DNA of 64,000 nucleotides from assembly GCA_038225555.1 (NCBI GenBank), contig JBBRRB010000029.1, forward strand, positions 8,815 through 72,814. The letters are read 5' to 3'. Numbering within the stretch: position 1 is the first letter of the stretch; each line of letters starts with the position of its first letter. The stretch is from JANXQZ01 sp038225555. GTDB taxonomy: Bacteria > Acidobacteriota > Terriglobia > Bryobacterales > Bryobacteraceae. This document shows positions 1-8,922 of this stretch, in pieces. The notes below the pieces were generated by a model, which saw only the letters and a program-made list of their open reading frames with translations, searched no databases and was not told the DNA's origin. Position numbers and translations under genes: made by a program.

Positions 1-485
1 CGGCAACCAACTCGCCCTGGGTAATGCCCGGTAACTATACGGTGAAGTTGACGGTTAATGGAAAGACTTACGCGCAACCGCTCGTCGTGAAGATGGACCC
101 GCGCGTGAAGACTCCAGTGTCCGGGCTTGGGCAACAGTTCAATCTCTCGAGCCAGGTTTACACGGAAGTGCTGAAAGTGGGGGCGGTACTAGACCAGATC
201 GCGATGATTCGCCCCAAGGCTTCCGCCGATCTTGGAAAGAGAATGAGCGACTTGGTTGGCACCGCTGCCGGGCGCTTCGGGGGCGGCCGTGGGGGAGTTC
301 CTGGCCCCGAAACGCTGAATAGCGTCAAAGGCCAACTCAGTCAATTAATGACGCTGGTCCAGGAAGCGGATGTTGCGCCGAATCCGCAGGTGGTTGCGGC
401 CATCGCGGATCGACGGCAAGCTCTGTCCAAGTTGATCCAGCGCTGGAATGCGTTGCAGGAAGAGATGAGGAGAGCCGGCCTGTGA
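1..485 (+). CDS. C-terminal end of a BNR/VPS10-type secreted protein (5' end outside window)
   Basis: The reading frame is open from base 3 to a TGA at 483-485, so only the last 160 or so residues are present. The piece begins with a beta-sandwich-like segment (MPGNYTVKLTVNGKTYAQPL, then VKMDPRV), followed by helical sequence with a glycine-rich linker (GGGRGG). In Acidobacteria this pattern is typical of the tail of long glycosyl-hydrolase-like proteins with BNR/sortilin repeats, whose propeller would lie upstream of the window. The family call rests on the tail alone. It ends one base before the stop of the convergent TonB-type receptor gene. Confidence 0.6.
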   Translation, partial: ATNSPWVMPGNYTVKLTVNGKTYAQPLVVKMDPRVKTPVSGLGQQFNLSSQVYTEVLKVGAVLDQIAMIRPKASADLGKRMSDLVGTAAGRFGGGRGGVPGPETLNSVKGQLSQLMTLVQEADVAPNPQVVAAIADRRQALSKLIQRWNALQEEMRRAGL

Positions 486-486
486 C

Positions 487-3400
487 TTAGAAGTTCCAGC
501 GAAGGCCCAACTGGCCCGTTCGCGGACTGCCCGCTGGTGGGAAGATCGCCGTACTGGTTATCTTCCCGCCATTCACGTTGTTCACTACCGTATTCGGCTC
601 GCCCAGATTCACATGATTCAGCACGTTCTGGAACGACGCAATTAGCTGCAGTTCTCCAAACTTTTCAAACCGAACTGCTTTCATCAGGCCTGCATTCAGC
701 AGAATCCATCCCGGCCCTTGGACCAGATTGCGCCCAGCGTTCCCGAAACGGCCGGCGTTCGCGGGCGGCACTGTAAAGGCCGAGGTCGAGAACCATTGAT
801 TCGTGCTGCCCGGATACGTGAGCGCTGACGCCACATCGGGACGCCCGCCTACGGTGTTCGTGTTCGACGGGTCGGATCCCGTGAACGTCTCGTTCAGGAA
901 ATTTCCCGATGTCACGTTGAAAAGCGTGTTGAATTGCCAACCGCCAAGTATCTTCCCATGACCGATAGGCAGGTCCCACAGGGCCTGATTTTCCCACTGA
1001 TGGCGAGGCACCGAGTAGACATTCGCGCGATCGCGCCTGCGGTTGTAGGCGTCCTCGATTTGCGTGTTCAACTCGAAGTCGCCCGTGTCGTCGGTCTCGC
1101 TCAGCTCCTTTGCCAGAGTATAGGCAGAACTGAAAAGGAACCCGTGCGAGAAGCGCTTCTGAACTTGGACCTGCAGCCCGTTGTACGAACTGTTGGCTCC
1201 GTTGTCTCCGTAGAGAATCGTGTTGAAGGCCGGATAAGGACGGCGGGGCTGCGCGAAGGGGACGGTCGAGGGAATCGGCTGATTGAGATTGCGCTCATAA
1301 AGTAGCTGCGAACCGTGCGAGCCGATATAGCTTAAGCGCATTCCAATGTCGCGGCCGATCTCACGTTCCACGGTTAGGCTGTACTGATGAATCAGGCTGT
1401 TCCGTAAATTTGGATTGACTGCGTTCAGATTCAGCGTCCCGGACGAGCCAGGGGAGGCGAAGGGCGACCCGAACGTAAATAGCGGCACGCCGTTTGTAAC
1501 ACTATTCGTGTTCGTCGTCGATATCGCATAAGGCCCAGTAGCCAGAAACGCCGCGATATTGGCGGAAAGGTGCGAGTAGAAGATTCCGTATCCGCCCCGG
1601 ACCACGGTCTTCTTGCTGGCCCCGAGCTGATACGAAAATCCGAAGCGCGGGGCGAAATTGTTCTTATCCGGTTTGCGCAAAGTCCGGTCAAGTCCCGCTT
1701 GGCTGGCCAATTCTATCGGCAGGTTCGACGGAAAGTAGGCGCTTACCAGACTGCGTGCCCTGTCACTCGGAATAATGACAGCGCCCTTGGCGGGATCGAA
1801 CGAGTAGATGTTGTCGTTGTTGGCGTGGACCGGCTGGTTGTACTCATAGCGCAGCCCGTAGCTCAACGTCAGACGGGGGCCGATTTTGAAATCGTCCTGT
1901 GCGTAGAACGAAAGGTCGTGCCAGCGGTCGTACTGGATCGGAAACGGGTCCAACCGAACTACGGTAGTTGGCAGGCCGAGCAGAAAATCGGCGTAGGGGA
2001 CTCCGCTGAAGCGTCCCTGAAAACTGAAGTTGCCGAACAAGCCTGCGTTCGTGGTCAGGTAGCGATTTACGAACCAGCCGACGTACTGCGCGCCGAATTT
2101 CATCTGGTGGCGTCCCCGGATCCAGCTCAGGTTGTCGCCGATCTGCCAGTGCCCGTCATTCACAGGATTGAGCAGCGATTGGGTCGCGGTGGTGAGTCCC
2201 GTGATGCTGAGGTTGGGAATGCCCTTGATGCCGGTGCGCGACGGAAGGCCCGCGATGCCGAATTGATCGAGCAACTGCTGCCCGCGGATGTTGGCGTCCG
2301 ATTGAGAAACCAGAATCGGCACCCCGGCGCGAAACTCGTTCGACATGCTGGCGGCGGGCGAGTAGACATCTCCGAACGTGAAGAAGTTCACTCGGCGAAT
2401 GTTCGTAGAGGTACCCACGGAAGAGGGAGGCAAGGCGGAGCGCGCTCCCGGAATCTGGTAGTCGTCCTTTTTTTCCTGATAGCGCAGGAAAGCCGAATGA
2501 CGCTCCGAGAAGTTATGGTCGAGCCGGATCTCATAATCGCGATGCACTTCCGGTCCGTTGAACGAAGCGCGGTAGTTGCCGGAGGTGGAGTCGGCCGGTC
2601 CGAAGTTGGGCAGAGGAAAGAATTGAGCCTGGGCCGCCAGAGCCTGCGGGCTGATCAGACTTGCTGGTATTTGGCCGCCAGGAAAAGCGGCGTTCGTGAA
2701 CGGATTCTTGAGCGCGGCAACACCGCTGAAGTTTCCGCTGCGCTGTGCGAGGGTCGGGGCATTGGACGTGAACGAGTAGGCGCGCACCCCGCGCGTTCCA
2801 TCGAAGACGAAGTAGAAGAAGGTCTTGTTCTTGATAATGGGTCCGCCGCCCGCAATGCCGTAGTTGTGAAGGTTCTGGTTGGGCTTGGCGATCAGGAATG
2901 TGTTCCGTGCGTCAAAGGCGCTGTTGCGGGCGTATTCGAAAAGTGCGCCGTGATAAGTGTTCGAGCCCGACTTGGTGGTTGAGTTGATCTGGCCAACGCC
3001 GCCGAACTCAGCTCGATTGGTAAGGATGTTCGCCGTGAATTCCTGGATCGATTCGAACGATGGCTGCGAGACTGAATCAGGCGAGCCGAAGTTGCCGAAG
3101 TCCGTCTCCACGCCATCGACGTAAGCCTTGGTGCCGGCCGCGAGTCCGCCAGGAGTGAGCCACTTTGCTCCGCTACCTACTTGAACAACGCCTGGAATCG
3201 TCTCCGGAAGCATGATGAAGATGAGGCCGGAGTCCCCCGCGTTCGAGTAGATGGTCCGCAGGTTGGTGGGAAGATCGAGGATCTGCTTGGTGGTGAGCCC
3301 TTCGGTGATGGAGGGCGTGTCCACCTGAATGACGGTCGAGGTGGTCTCGGCCACCGTCACTTCCGCCGATGTGGTTCCCAGCTCGAGCTTAAGATCCTGG

Positions 3401-3696
3401 CGCACTGTGCGATAAGCGTCCACCGGAAACTCCGGAGTTTCGATGTTGCGGAATCCGGCGGCGGTTCCCGTCAGCTTGTACGTTCCGGGGATCAGGTTTG
3501 GGAAGGAGTAGGATCCCGACACGTTGGTCTTGGCGGTCTGCCTTACTGCTGTCTTGGTGTTGGTGAGCGTGAGTTCGGTGTTCGGCACCGGAGAATCACT
3601 GGGGTCGGTTGCGAGTCCGGTCACTGTTCCGAGCGGCGACTGAGCCGGCGCGAGCGAAGCGGCAATGATGGCGAGTAGACCTAGCCTGAATGACAT
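487..3696 (-). CDS. TonB-dependent receptor-like outer membrane protein with carboxypeptidase-regulatory-like N-terminus
   Basis: A 1069-residue protein. A signal peptide (about residues 1-18, ending APAQ) is followed by a carboxypeptidase-regulatory-like beta-sandwich (about 22-110: GTVTGLATDPSDSPVPNTEL). A plug-like region follows (about 125-260, with the motif GVGQINSTTKSGSNTYHGAL), then a long beta-barrel. The chain ends in Phe (LGLRWNF), as outer-membrane barrels usually do. This is the Oar-like family that is greatly expanded in Solibacter-type genomes and is thought to take up large nutrients or export proteins; the substrate cannot be read here. It is divergent from the propeller/TIGR03437 gene, about 50 bp away. 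No TonB box was identified. Confidence 0.9.
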   Translation of the reverse strand: MSFRLGLLAIIAASLAPAQSPLGTVTGLATDPSDSPVPNTELTLTNTKTAVRQTAKTNVSGSYSFPNLIPGTYKLTGTAAGFRNIETPEFPVDAYRTVRQDLKLELGTTSAEVTVAETTSTVIQVDTPSITEGLTTKQILDLPTNLRTIYSNAGDSGLIFIMLPETIPGVVQVGSGAKWLTPGGLAAGTKAYVDGVETDFGNFGSPDSVSQPSFESIQEFTANILTNRAEFGGVGQINSTTKSGSNTYHGALFEYARNSAFDARNTFLIAKPNQNLHNYGIAGGGPIIKNKTFFYFVFDGTRGVRAYSFTSNAPTLAQRSGNFSGVAALKNPFTNAAFPGGQIPASLISPQALAAQAQFFPLPNFGPADSTSGNYRASFNGPEVHRDYEIRLDHNFSERHSAFLRYQEKKDDYQIPGARSALPPSSVGTSTNIRRVNFFTFGDVYSPAASMSNEFRAGVPILVSQSDANIRGQQLLDQFGIAGLPSRTGIKGIPNLSITGLTTATQSLLNPVNDGHWQIGDNLSWIRGRHQMKFGAQYVGWFVNRYLTTNAGLFGNFSFQGRFSGVPYADFLLGLPTTVVRLDPFPIQYDRWHDLSFYAQDDFKIGPRLTLSYGLRYEYNQPVHANNDNIYSFDPAKGAVIIPSDRARSLVSAYFPSNLPIELASQAGLDRTLRKPDKNNFAPRFGFSYQLGASKKTVVRGGYGIFYSHLSANIAAFLATGPYAISTTNTNSVTNGVPLFTFGSPFASPGSSGTLNLNAVNPNLRNSLIHQYSLTVEREIGRDIGMRLSYIGSHGSQLLYERNLNQPIPSTVPFAQPRRPYPAFNTILYGDNGANSSYNGLQVQVQKRFSHGFLFSSAYTLAKELSETDDTGDFELNTQIEDAYNRRRDRANVYSVPRHQWENQALWDLPIGHGKILGGWQFNTLFNVTSGNFLNETFTGSDPSNTNTVGGRPDVASALTYPGSTNQWFSTSAFTVPPANAGRFGNAGRNLVQGPGWILLNAGLMKAVRFEKFGELQLIASFQNVLNHVNLGEPNTVVNNVNGGKITSTAIFPPAGSPRTGQLGLRWNF

Positions 3697-3717
3697 GTAT
3701 ATTTCACTTTACGACGG

Positions 3718-3723
3718 TATAAT
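3718..3723 (+). promoter_or_regulatory. Possible -10 element (TATAAT)
   Basis: A perfect TATAAT lies 27 bp before the start of the propeller/TIGR03437 gene, in the short gap divergent from the receptor gene. No good -35 box is visible at 16-18 bp spacing, so this is a weak call. Confidence 0.3.
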
Positions 3724-3749
3724 TGGAGTGCTGCGTCCGGGAAGGAATT

Positions 3750-5495
3750 ATGATGAAGCTCTTCTTTGCCGCCGTGCTCACCTTGGGGGCCCTTGTTCAG
3801 GGTCAGCCCGCTGGCGCGGTGCGCGATGGTCCTGTGATCGCGTTTCTTCCGCCCGCTGTCAACACTACGGGACGCGCGATCGTATTGGCCTCCACTGTCA
3901 CTCCGCAGGGCAAGATCCAGGATTCTATCGATCTGTATTTGAATGGCCTGAAGGTGGCGACGAACGTCACGTCGGCGGGAATAACGAGCGACGGCTCGCG
4001 CGCGGTTTTCACGGATATGCTGAATGGCGTGGAAGCCGTCGGGACTGTGGATGCGACGGGCGCTGTCCGCAAGTTTCCGGTTGATACTCGGGGATGCGTG
4101 CGGCCGCTGGCTGTTTGCTTTGTCTGTTTCTTCTCCTGCGTAGCTACGCCTCATGCGACTCTGGATGGCGGCAAGCTTTTGTTCGCCGTGCGGCGCAATC
4201 AGCCCTTCTCCACAATGAACGTGGACGGGACGGGGCTCGTGAATCTTCCGGTTTATTCCGGCTCGCTCGCGCCTGCGCCGCAACGCGTGGTCGGGGCGAG
4301 TGGCTTGGTGGTGTTCACTTCAGCAGCGCCATTCGGTCCCACCTTTGCCGCTTCGGCAACGGATGTCTATGTCATGAACCTCGATGGGACGAACATCCGG
4401 AATTTGACGAAGTTCGGCAACGACAGCCGCATCGTCTCATCGAACGCAACGATCAGCGCGGACGAGAGCACCATCCTCTTCGAGACCAATAGGGCCGGGA
4501 ACGAAACCCAGATCTGGTCCGTGCAATCCGATGGCAGCGGACTGCGCCAACTTACTTTCGGACCGGGCGAGGCGACTAGCCCTTCGATCGCCGGGGACGG
4601 CCGGCATGGCGTGTACTTGCAGGCCAGGGCGGTGAATCTTCTCGAGTTGTATCTCGATCCGCAACCGCGGCTCCTGATCGCCGAATTCAAGTACTCGGCT
4701 CCCCAAGCGCCCGTCATCAGCGATGACGGCATGCGCGTGCTCTTCCTGCTGGGACCGCCTGGCGGAGCCGCGGCAGCCGTGTACCAAGTCAACTCGATTG
4801 GGTCGGGCCTGCGATCGCTGTACGCTCCCCGCGCGATCAGCCCTAGTGGGGTTGTGAGCGCAGCCGGGTTGGCTGTGCCTCCGTCGCCAGGATCGCTGGT
4901 TTCCGTCTACGGGATTAACTTCACGGCGGACACCCTTGCGACCGCCGCATCGTTCCCATTGCCCGATACGCTGGCAGGAGCATCGCTGATCGTGAACGGA
5001 TCGAAAACGCCGTTGTTGAGCGTATCGCCCTGGCAGATCAACGCGCAGGTGCCGCGCGAGACGCCGGTTGGCGATGTTGATTTTCGTGTCGATTTCACCG
5101 AGGGCACGATGACTCCCTCGCAGTCGGCGACAGTTGTCACTAGCGCACCGGCGCTGTTTCTAAACGCAGTGTTGCATGCTGGAACTGCCGTAATCGCCGA
5201 TGACGAACATCCCGCACGGGCTGGAGAAGTGCTGGAGATGTACGGCACGGGCTTTGGCGACACGGACCCTCCGGTTGTTTCGGGTCAACCAGCGCCAAGC
5301 GATCCGGTGGCCAGAGCGAGAGCGATTCCTGTGGTGCTGATCGGCAATCTGAGCGCGCAAGTGCTGTTTGCGGGGCTTACACCAGCACTCGCGGGCGTCT
5401 TCCAATTGAACGTGGTGGTACCAAGCGGATTGAAGCCAGGCCGCTATGCGTTGACTCTGAATACCGGCGCGTTCGGCACTATCTCGATTCAGTAG
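3750..5495 (+). CDS. Secreted TolB-like beta-propeller protein with Solibacter C-terminal domain (TIGR03437)
   Basis: The start at 3750 (MMKLFF) is preferred over 3723 because GGAAGGA sits just upstream and a signal peptide follows directly (MMKLFFAAVLTLGALVQG). Residues about 60-360 carry WD40-like/TolB-type blades (VMNLDGTNIRNLTKFGNDS; IWSVQSDGSGLRQLTFG). The last 210 residues match the TIGR03437 pattern: SPGSLVSVYGINF, VSPWQINAQVP, VLEMYGTGFGDTDP, then FAGLTPALAGVFQLNVVVPS. TIGR03437 is a lineage marker of Solibacter-type Acidobacteria found at the end of secreted proteins; its function is unknown. Probably periplasmic or surface-exposed. Confidence 0.85.
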   Translation: MMKLFFAAVLTLGALVQGQPAGAVRDGPVIAFLPPAVNTTGRAIVLASTVTPQGKIQDSIDLYLNGLKVATNVTSAGITSDGSRAVFTDMLNGVEAVGTVDATGAVRKFPVDTRGCVRPLAVCFVCFFSCVATPHATLDGGKLLFAVRRNQPFSTMNVDGTGLVNLPVYSGSLAPAPQRVVGASGLVVFTSAAPFGPTFAASATDVYVMNLDGTNIRNLTKFGNDSRIVSSNATISADESTILFETNRAGNETQIWSVQSDGSGLRQLTFGPGEATSPSIAGDGRHGVYLQARAVNLLELYLDPQPRLLIAEFKYSAPQAPVISDDGMRVLFLLGPPGGAAAAVYQVNSIGSGLRSLYAPRAISPSGVVSAAGLAVPPSPGSLVSVYGINFTADTLATAASFPLPDTLAGASLIVNGSKTPLLSVSPWQINAQVPRETPVGDVDFRVDFTEGTMTPSQSATVVTSAPALFLNAVLHAGTAVIADDEHPARAGEVLEMYGTGFGDTDPPVVSGQPAPSDPVARARAIPVVLIGNLSAQVLFAGLTPALAGVFQLNVVVPSGLKPGRYALTLNTGAFGTISIQ

Positions 5496-5516
5496 TCCGA
5501 CGAGCGCTGGCGCGAA

Positions 5517-7520
5517 CTACTGCGAATCTGCTGTGGCCGCCACGTCCGCAGTCTCACCCCAAATGTACTGGCTAAACCAATCGTAGTTGTGCTCCATGAC
5601 AGCGCGCTGCTGCTTCGGCTTATTAATCGGGTGCCCGAATCCTTTGTACAGAATCAGCTTGGCAGGCACACCCCGATCCTTCAGGGCTTGGTACAGCTCG
5701 AACGCATTCGCCGGAGGAACGCGTTTGTCCTGATCCCCATGTTGGATCAAAGTCGGCGTCTTGGCATTCTTCACGTAGAATATCGGCGACGTCTTTTGAT
5801 AAATTTCAGGGTCGTCCCAGGGCGTAGCTTTGAGATATTGGCGGGTGAAGGGATGAATGTCGGTGTTTACGTAATAAGTCATCCAGTCCGAGATGCCCGC
5901 GCCCACGGACACTGCCTTAAATCGATCGCTATAGCAGGTGATGAAGGCGGAAATATAACCGCCCTGGCTCCAGCCCATCGCACCGACACGGTCCTTATCC
6001 ACGATCCCTTTCGCGATCAGGGAATCCACACCTGAGATGACGTCGGCATAATCGCCGAGCCCCAGATTGCGGACGTTGAGGGATCGGAACTTCTCGCCAT
6101 AGCCGGCCGAACCGCGATAGTTCACTTTCAGAATTACTGCACCTTTTGCAGCGAAGCGCTCGATCGGATAGTAGCGATCGGAGGTCATCACGGGAGTGTC
6201 CACGCCGGTGGGTCCGCCATGAATCACAACGAGAAGCGGATACTTGCGCCCGGTAACGTAATCTGCGGGCTTTATGAGAATGCCCTCGATCGCCGTGCCG
6301 TCCGCCGACTTCCAATCCACCACCTCACGGCTGGCTAGCTTGAAACCTTTCCAATCGTCTCCGAAATTCGTCAGCTGCTTCGGTGCGAAGTCGCGAGCCG
6401 AGGATGTGTACAGTTCTCGAAAGCGGTTGGAGGACGCTGCCAGAAAAGCCATCGTTTTCTGATCCTTGCTAAAAGAAGCACCTGACACGCTGTAATGCTC
6501 TGGCGCGCTCACTCGGCGGATGGCGAGACTCTTCGGATCCATGTGAAACACGTGCGAGTCCGTCTTCTGCTGCGCGGAAAAGTAGATCCCGTCCGGTCCC
6601 CAACTGACCGATCGGGGATCTTCATCGAATTCGGCCGTCGCCAATCGCGAAGGGCCGCCATCCGCAGGCATAATTGCGATCCGCGTATCGGCATAGTAAT
6701 GGAACTCAACACCGTTGGCCGTTGTATACGCTATCTCCCTGCCGTCCGGTGACCAGACTGGATTATCGTTCGGACCTTTGCTGGTCAGCTTCTTCACAAA
6801 GTGATCGGAGAGATTGACCAGGTAGATCTCGGACGTGTCGCGCGAGCCCAGGTCAGGGTCCTTCGCGGCAGTGAATGCGATGCGCTTGGAGTCCGGCGCC
6901 CAGGTAAAGTCCGACACGGTGAAGGTATTTCCGTGGGTGAGGGCTTCGGGCTTGGGCCTGGCCTTTGCGTCCAGCGGAATATCGGCAGGCACCTTGAGCA
7001 GCCAGAGATGACTCATGGCGTAATCTCCGGTTACGATCTCGAAGTCGCCGTACTTTTCTTTTCGGTCCTTCTTAGATTTCGCTTCGGGGCCGGTGGAGGT
7101 GAACGCAATCGACGCACCGTCCGGAGACCAGTCGAACGGACCAACTCCATTCTCTTCGGCCGTCAATTGCGTGGCTTCTCCGCCTGCAGGCGAGATGACA
7201 TAAACCTGAGACTTGCCGTCGCGATCTGATTTAAATGCGAGGCGCTTGGAATCGGGCGACCACTTCGGACCCTGGCTCGACTTCTTCCCGCTGGTGAGTT
7301 GATACTTAACGCCGGTGGCCGGAATGGCGATCCAAATCTGATCGTCGAACGAGTTCTCTTCCCAGTTCGTGTATTGAACGCTGTAGGCCACGTAGCGCCC
7401 ATCCGGGGAAATCTCCACGCTGGTCGGCTGCTTGGAGCTCAAGGACTGATCGATGGTCGGGGTCTGTGAGAAGGCGACCGCGCAAGCACACAGTGCCGGC
7501 CAAATGCGGAGCTTGAACAT
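5517..7520 (-). CDS. S9 family peptidase (prolyl oligopeptidase / acylaminoacyl-peptidase type)
   Basis: A 667-residue serine peptidase. A short signal peptide (about 1-18) is followed by a TolB-like propeller (about 30-390) with repeated WSPD motifs (KWSPDSKRLAF, DWSPDGASIAF, VWSPDGREIAY). The alpha/beta-hydrolase domain spans about 400-655. The nucleophile is Ser518 in GWSQGG, the acid is probably Asp598 in HGDQDKRVP, and the base is His630 in GFGHPINKP. The oxyanion-hole HGGP motif is at about 435. These enzymes cut short peptides after Pro or remove blocked N-terminal residues. Full length with an intact triad; exported by inference. Confidence 0.93.
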   Translation of the reverse strand: MFKLRIWPALCACAVAFSQTPTIDQSLSSKQPTSVEISPDGRYVAYSVQYTNWEENSFDDQIWIAIPATGVKYQLTSGKKSSQGPKWSPDSKRLAFKSDRDGKSQVYVISPAGGEATQLTAEENGVGPFDWSPDGASIAFTSTGPEAKSKKDRKEKYGDFEIVTGDYAMSHLWLLKVPADIPLDAKARPKPEALTHGNTFTVSDFTWAPDSKRIAFTAAKDPDLGSRDTSEIYLVNLSDHFVKKLTSKGPNDNPVWSPDGREIAYTTANGVEFHYYADTRIAIMPADGGPSRLATAEFDEDPRSVSWGPDGIYFSAQQKTDSHVFHMDPKSLAIRRVSAPEHYSVSGASFSKDQKTMAFLAASSNRFRELYTSSARDFAPKQLTNFGDDWKGFKLASREVVDWKSADGTAIEGILIKPADYVTGRKYPLLVVIHGGPTGVDTPVMTSDRYYPIERFAAKGAVILKVNYRGSAGYGEKFRSLNVRNLGLGDYADVISGVDSLIAKGIVDKDRVGAMGWSQGGYISAFITCYSDRFKAVSVGAGISDWMTYYVNTDIHPFTRQYLKATPWDDPEIYQKTSPIFYVKNAKTPTLIQHGDQDKRVPPANAFELYQALKDRGVPAKLILYKGFGHPINKPKQQRAVMEHNYDWFSQYIWGETADVAATADSQ

Positions 7521-7527
7521 GCGTTCA

Positions 7528-8007
7528 TTATAGGCGCACTGCCGTTCGATATGTGATGAGATAAGCCAGTCCGACGCCCATGGGAATTAGACCGATCAAC
7601 GCCACGCCCAAAGGCATTCCGCGTCCCGGATCGTTCATGATCGCCCGGATCTGCTCCTCCGTGGCACCGTTCTCCTTGGCCCGGCTCGCGCTATTCACTC
7701 TGGCCCACGCTGGGTCTGGCGAGTGGACCGACAACGACATCGCGAATAGGAATGCGGTCAGACCCATGCCAACGAATAGCCAGATCAGCCCGCGGAGTTG
7801 GAGGGTGCGCGGAGTCCAAGCGGCCGGAGTAGATGCGACATCGTTTAGCGAGGGCAGAACGGCACCCTTCTCCAGGGCGGCCATCCGCTCGCGATGTTCC
7901 AGTTCCCGGCGCTTGAAGCGGAAGTAGAGCGAGACGATCACCGTAGATGCAGCGGTAAAGACCAGAATCGCAAAGAAAAATGGGATGGTAGGATCGTTGG
8001 TTCTCAT
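7528..8007 (-). CDS. Small two-helix membrane protein (DUF6249-like)
   Basis: A 159-residue protein with one membrane segment near the N-terminus (FFFAILVFTAASTVIVSLYF), a basic cytoplasmic stretch (RFKRRELEHRERMAALEKG) and two more hydrophobic segments (LIWLFVGMGLTAFLFAMSL; GVALIGLIPMGVGLAYLI). The REHRERMAALEKG-type juxtamembrane signature is common in small proteins found next to ECF sigma factor genes. It is divergent from the sigma factor gene, 88 bp away, and 7 bp from the start of the S9 peptidase on the same strand. Function unknown. Confidence 0.75.
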   Translation of the reverse strand: MRTNDPTIPFFFAILVFTAASTVIVSLYFRFKRRELEHRERMAALEKGAVLPSLNDVASTPAAWTPRTLQLRGLIWLFVGMGLTAFLFAMSLSVHSPDPAWARVNSASRAKENGATEEQIRAIMNDPGRGMPLGVALIGLIPMGVGLAYLITYRTAVRL

Positions 8008-8095
8008 GCCGCTTGTGACTCGTCAAACCTGGACGAAAGTTTCAGACCCGGCATGAAACTTTGGCCGCTAGCTTAAAGGTCATAAGCTGTTAACG

Positions 8096-8620
8096 GTGGC
8101 CGGACCTCCACAATTTGAAGATGTGCTTTCCGCATTTCAGGACAGGGTTTTCCGCTTATGCTGCGCAATTTTGGGCGACCGGACTCTAGCCGACGAAACG
8201 TCGCAAGAGATCTTCGTGCGCATCTGGAAGGCTCTTCCCGCTTACCGGAACGAGTCGTCGCTCTCAACCTGGATTTACGCCATTTCACGAAACGCGTGCT
8301 TCACCGCGCTGAAAGAGAGATCGCGGCGCGGGGTGTCTCTTGAAATTCCCGCTATCCGGCAAGCAGCGGAGCGGGCCGCAGCCGGTCCGCAGCGCCCCGA
8401 TCGGAGCCCGGACATGCTTAAGATGCTGGGAGCCCTGCCCGAGAATTATCGCCAAGTGATCGTGCTCTTCTACATGCAAGAGAAGAGCTATGAAGAGGTC
8501 GCCCTGATGTTGGATTTGCCATTGGGGACGGTGAAGACGTACCTCCACCGGGCGCGCAAGCAATTGGCTGCGGCCGTGATGGAAGTGAATCAGCCTACAA
8601 TGGCTGAAGGGAGTTCGTGA
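8096..8620 (+). CDS. ECF-type RNA polymerase sigma factor (sigma-70 family)
   Basis: A 174-residue protein with both ECF regions. Region 2 includes DRVFRLCCAILGDRTLADE, then QEIFVRIWKALPAYRNESSL with STWIYAISRN. Region 4 includes LPENYRQVIVLFYMQEKSYE and LDLPLGTVKTYLHRARKQL. Such proteins redirect RNA polymerase to stress or envelope regulons. A GTG at 8096 is the earliest plausible start, without a convincing Shine-Dalgarno. The stop overlaps the start of the next gene by one base (TGATG), so the two are translationally coupled and the second is the likely anti-sigma or accessory membrane protein. Confidence 0.93.
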   Translation: MAGPPQFEDVLSAFQDRVFRLCCAILGDRTLADETSQEIFVRIWKALPAYRNESSLSTWIYAISRNACFTALKERSRRGVSLEIPAIRQAAERAAAGPQRPDRSPDMLKMLGALPENYRQVIVLFYMQEKSYEEVALMLDLPLGTVKTYLHRARKQLAAAVMEVNQPTMAEGSS

Positions 8621-8922
8621 TGGACGAGGAGCAAGCTCTGCAGGCGATTGACGACGAACTCGATGCGGCACTAAGCGGAGCGTCTGCTCCTGGCAATCTG
8701 GCCGCAAATGTGCTTCGTCGCGTCCGCCAGCCCCGTGTAACTCGCATACCCGAGCTGCTCGACTTCATCGGATGGTGCGCCGTGTTAGCTATCGCTCTTG
8801 TGCTCATGCTCTGGCTTACTCCAGACGTGTGGACGCCCGCGTGGATCATGGCCTTGGCGAGCGCCGCCGTCATTCCATCGCTTTATTTTGGAGTGCGATC
8901 CCTTCGCGAGATAGAAAAGTAG
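8620..8922 (+). CDS. Small membrane protein coupled to the sigma factor (putative anti-sigma or regulator)
   Basis: About 100 residues. An acidic, soluble N-terminal part (MDEEQALQAIDDELDAALSG) is followed by two hydrophobic helices (CAVLAIALVLMLWLT and WIMALASAAVIPSLYFGV). ATG 8620 is preferred over GTG 8617 because GAAGGGAG lies about 7 bases upstream. It overlaps the sigma stop by one base. No zinc-binding HxxxCxxC is seen, so this is not a ZAS-type anti-sigma factor. The anti-sigma role is inferred only from coupling and topology. Its 3' end overlaps the end of the convergent glycosyltransferase gene by 40 bp. Confidence 0.75.
   Translation: MDEEQALQAIDDELDAALSGASAPGNLAANVLRRVRQPRVTRIPELLDFIGWCAVLAIALVLMLWLTPDVWTPAWIMALASAAVIPSLYFGVRSLREIEK

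Noticed and set aside
1570..2982. A 470-residue open frame on the plus strand opposite the TonB-type receptor
   Set aside because: Composition is dominated by Arg/Val/Gly and follows the antisense codon pattern of the receptor gene; no family signature.
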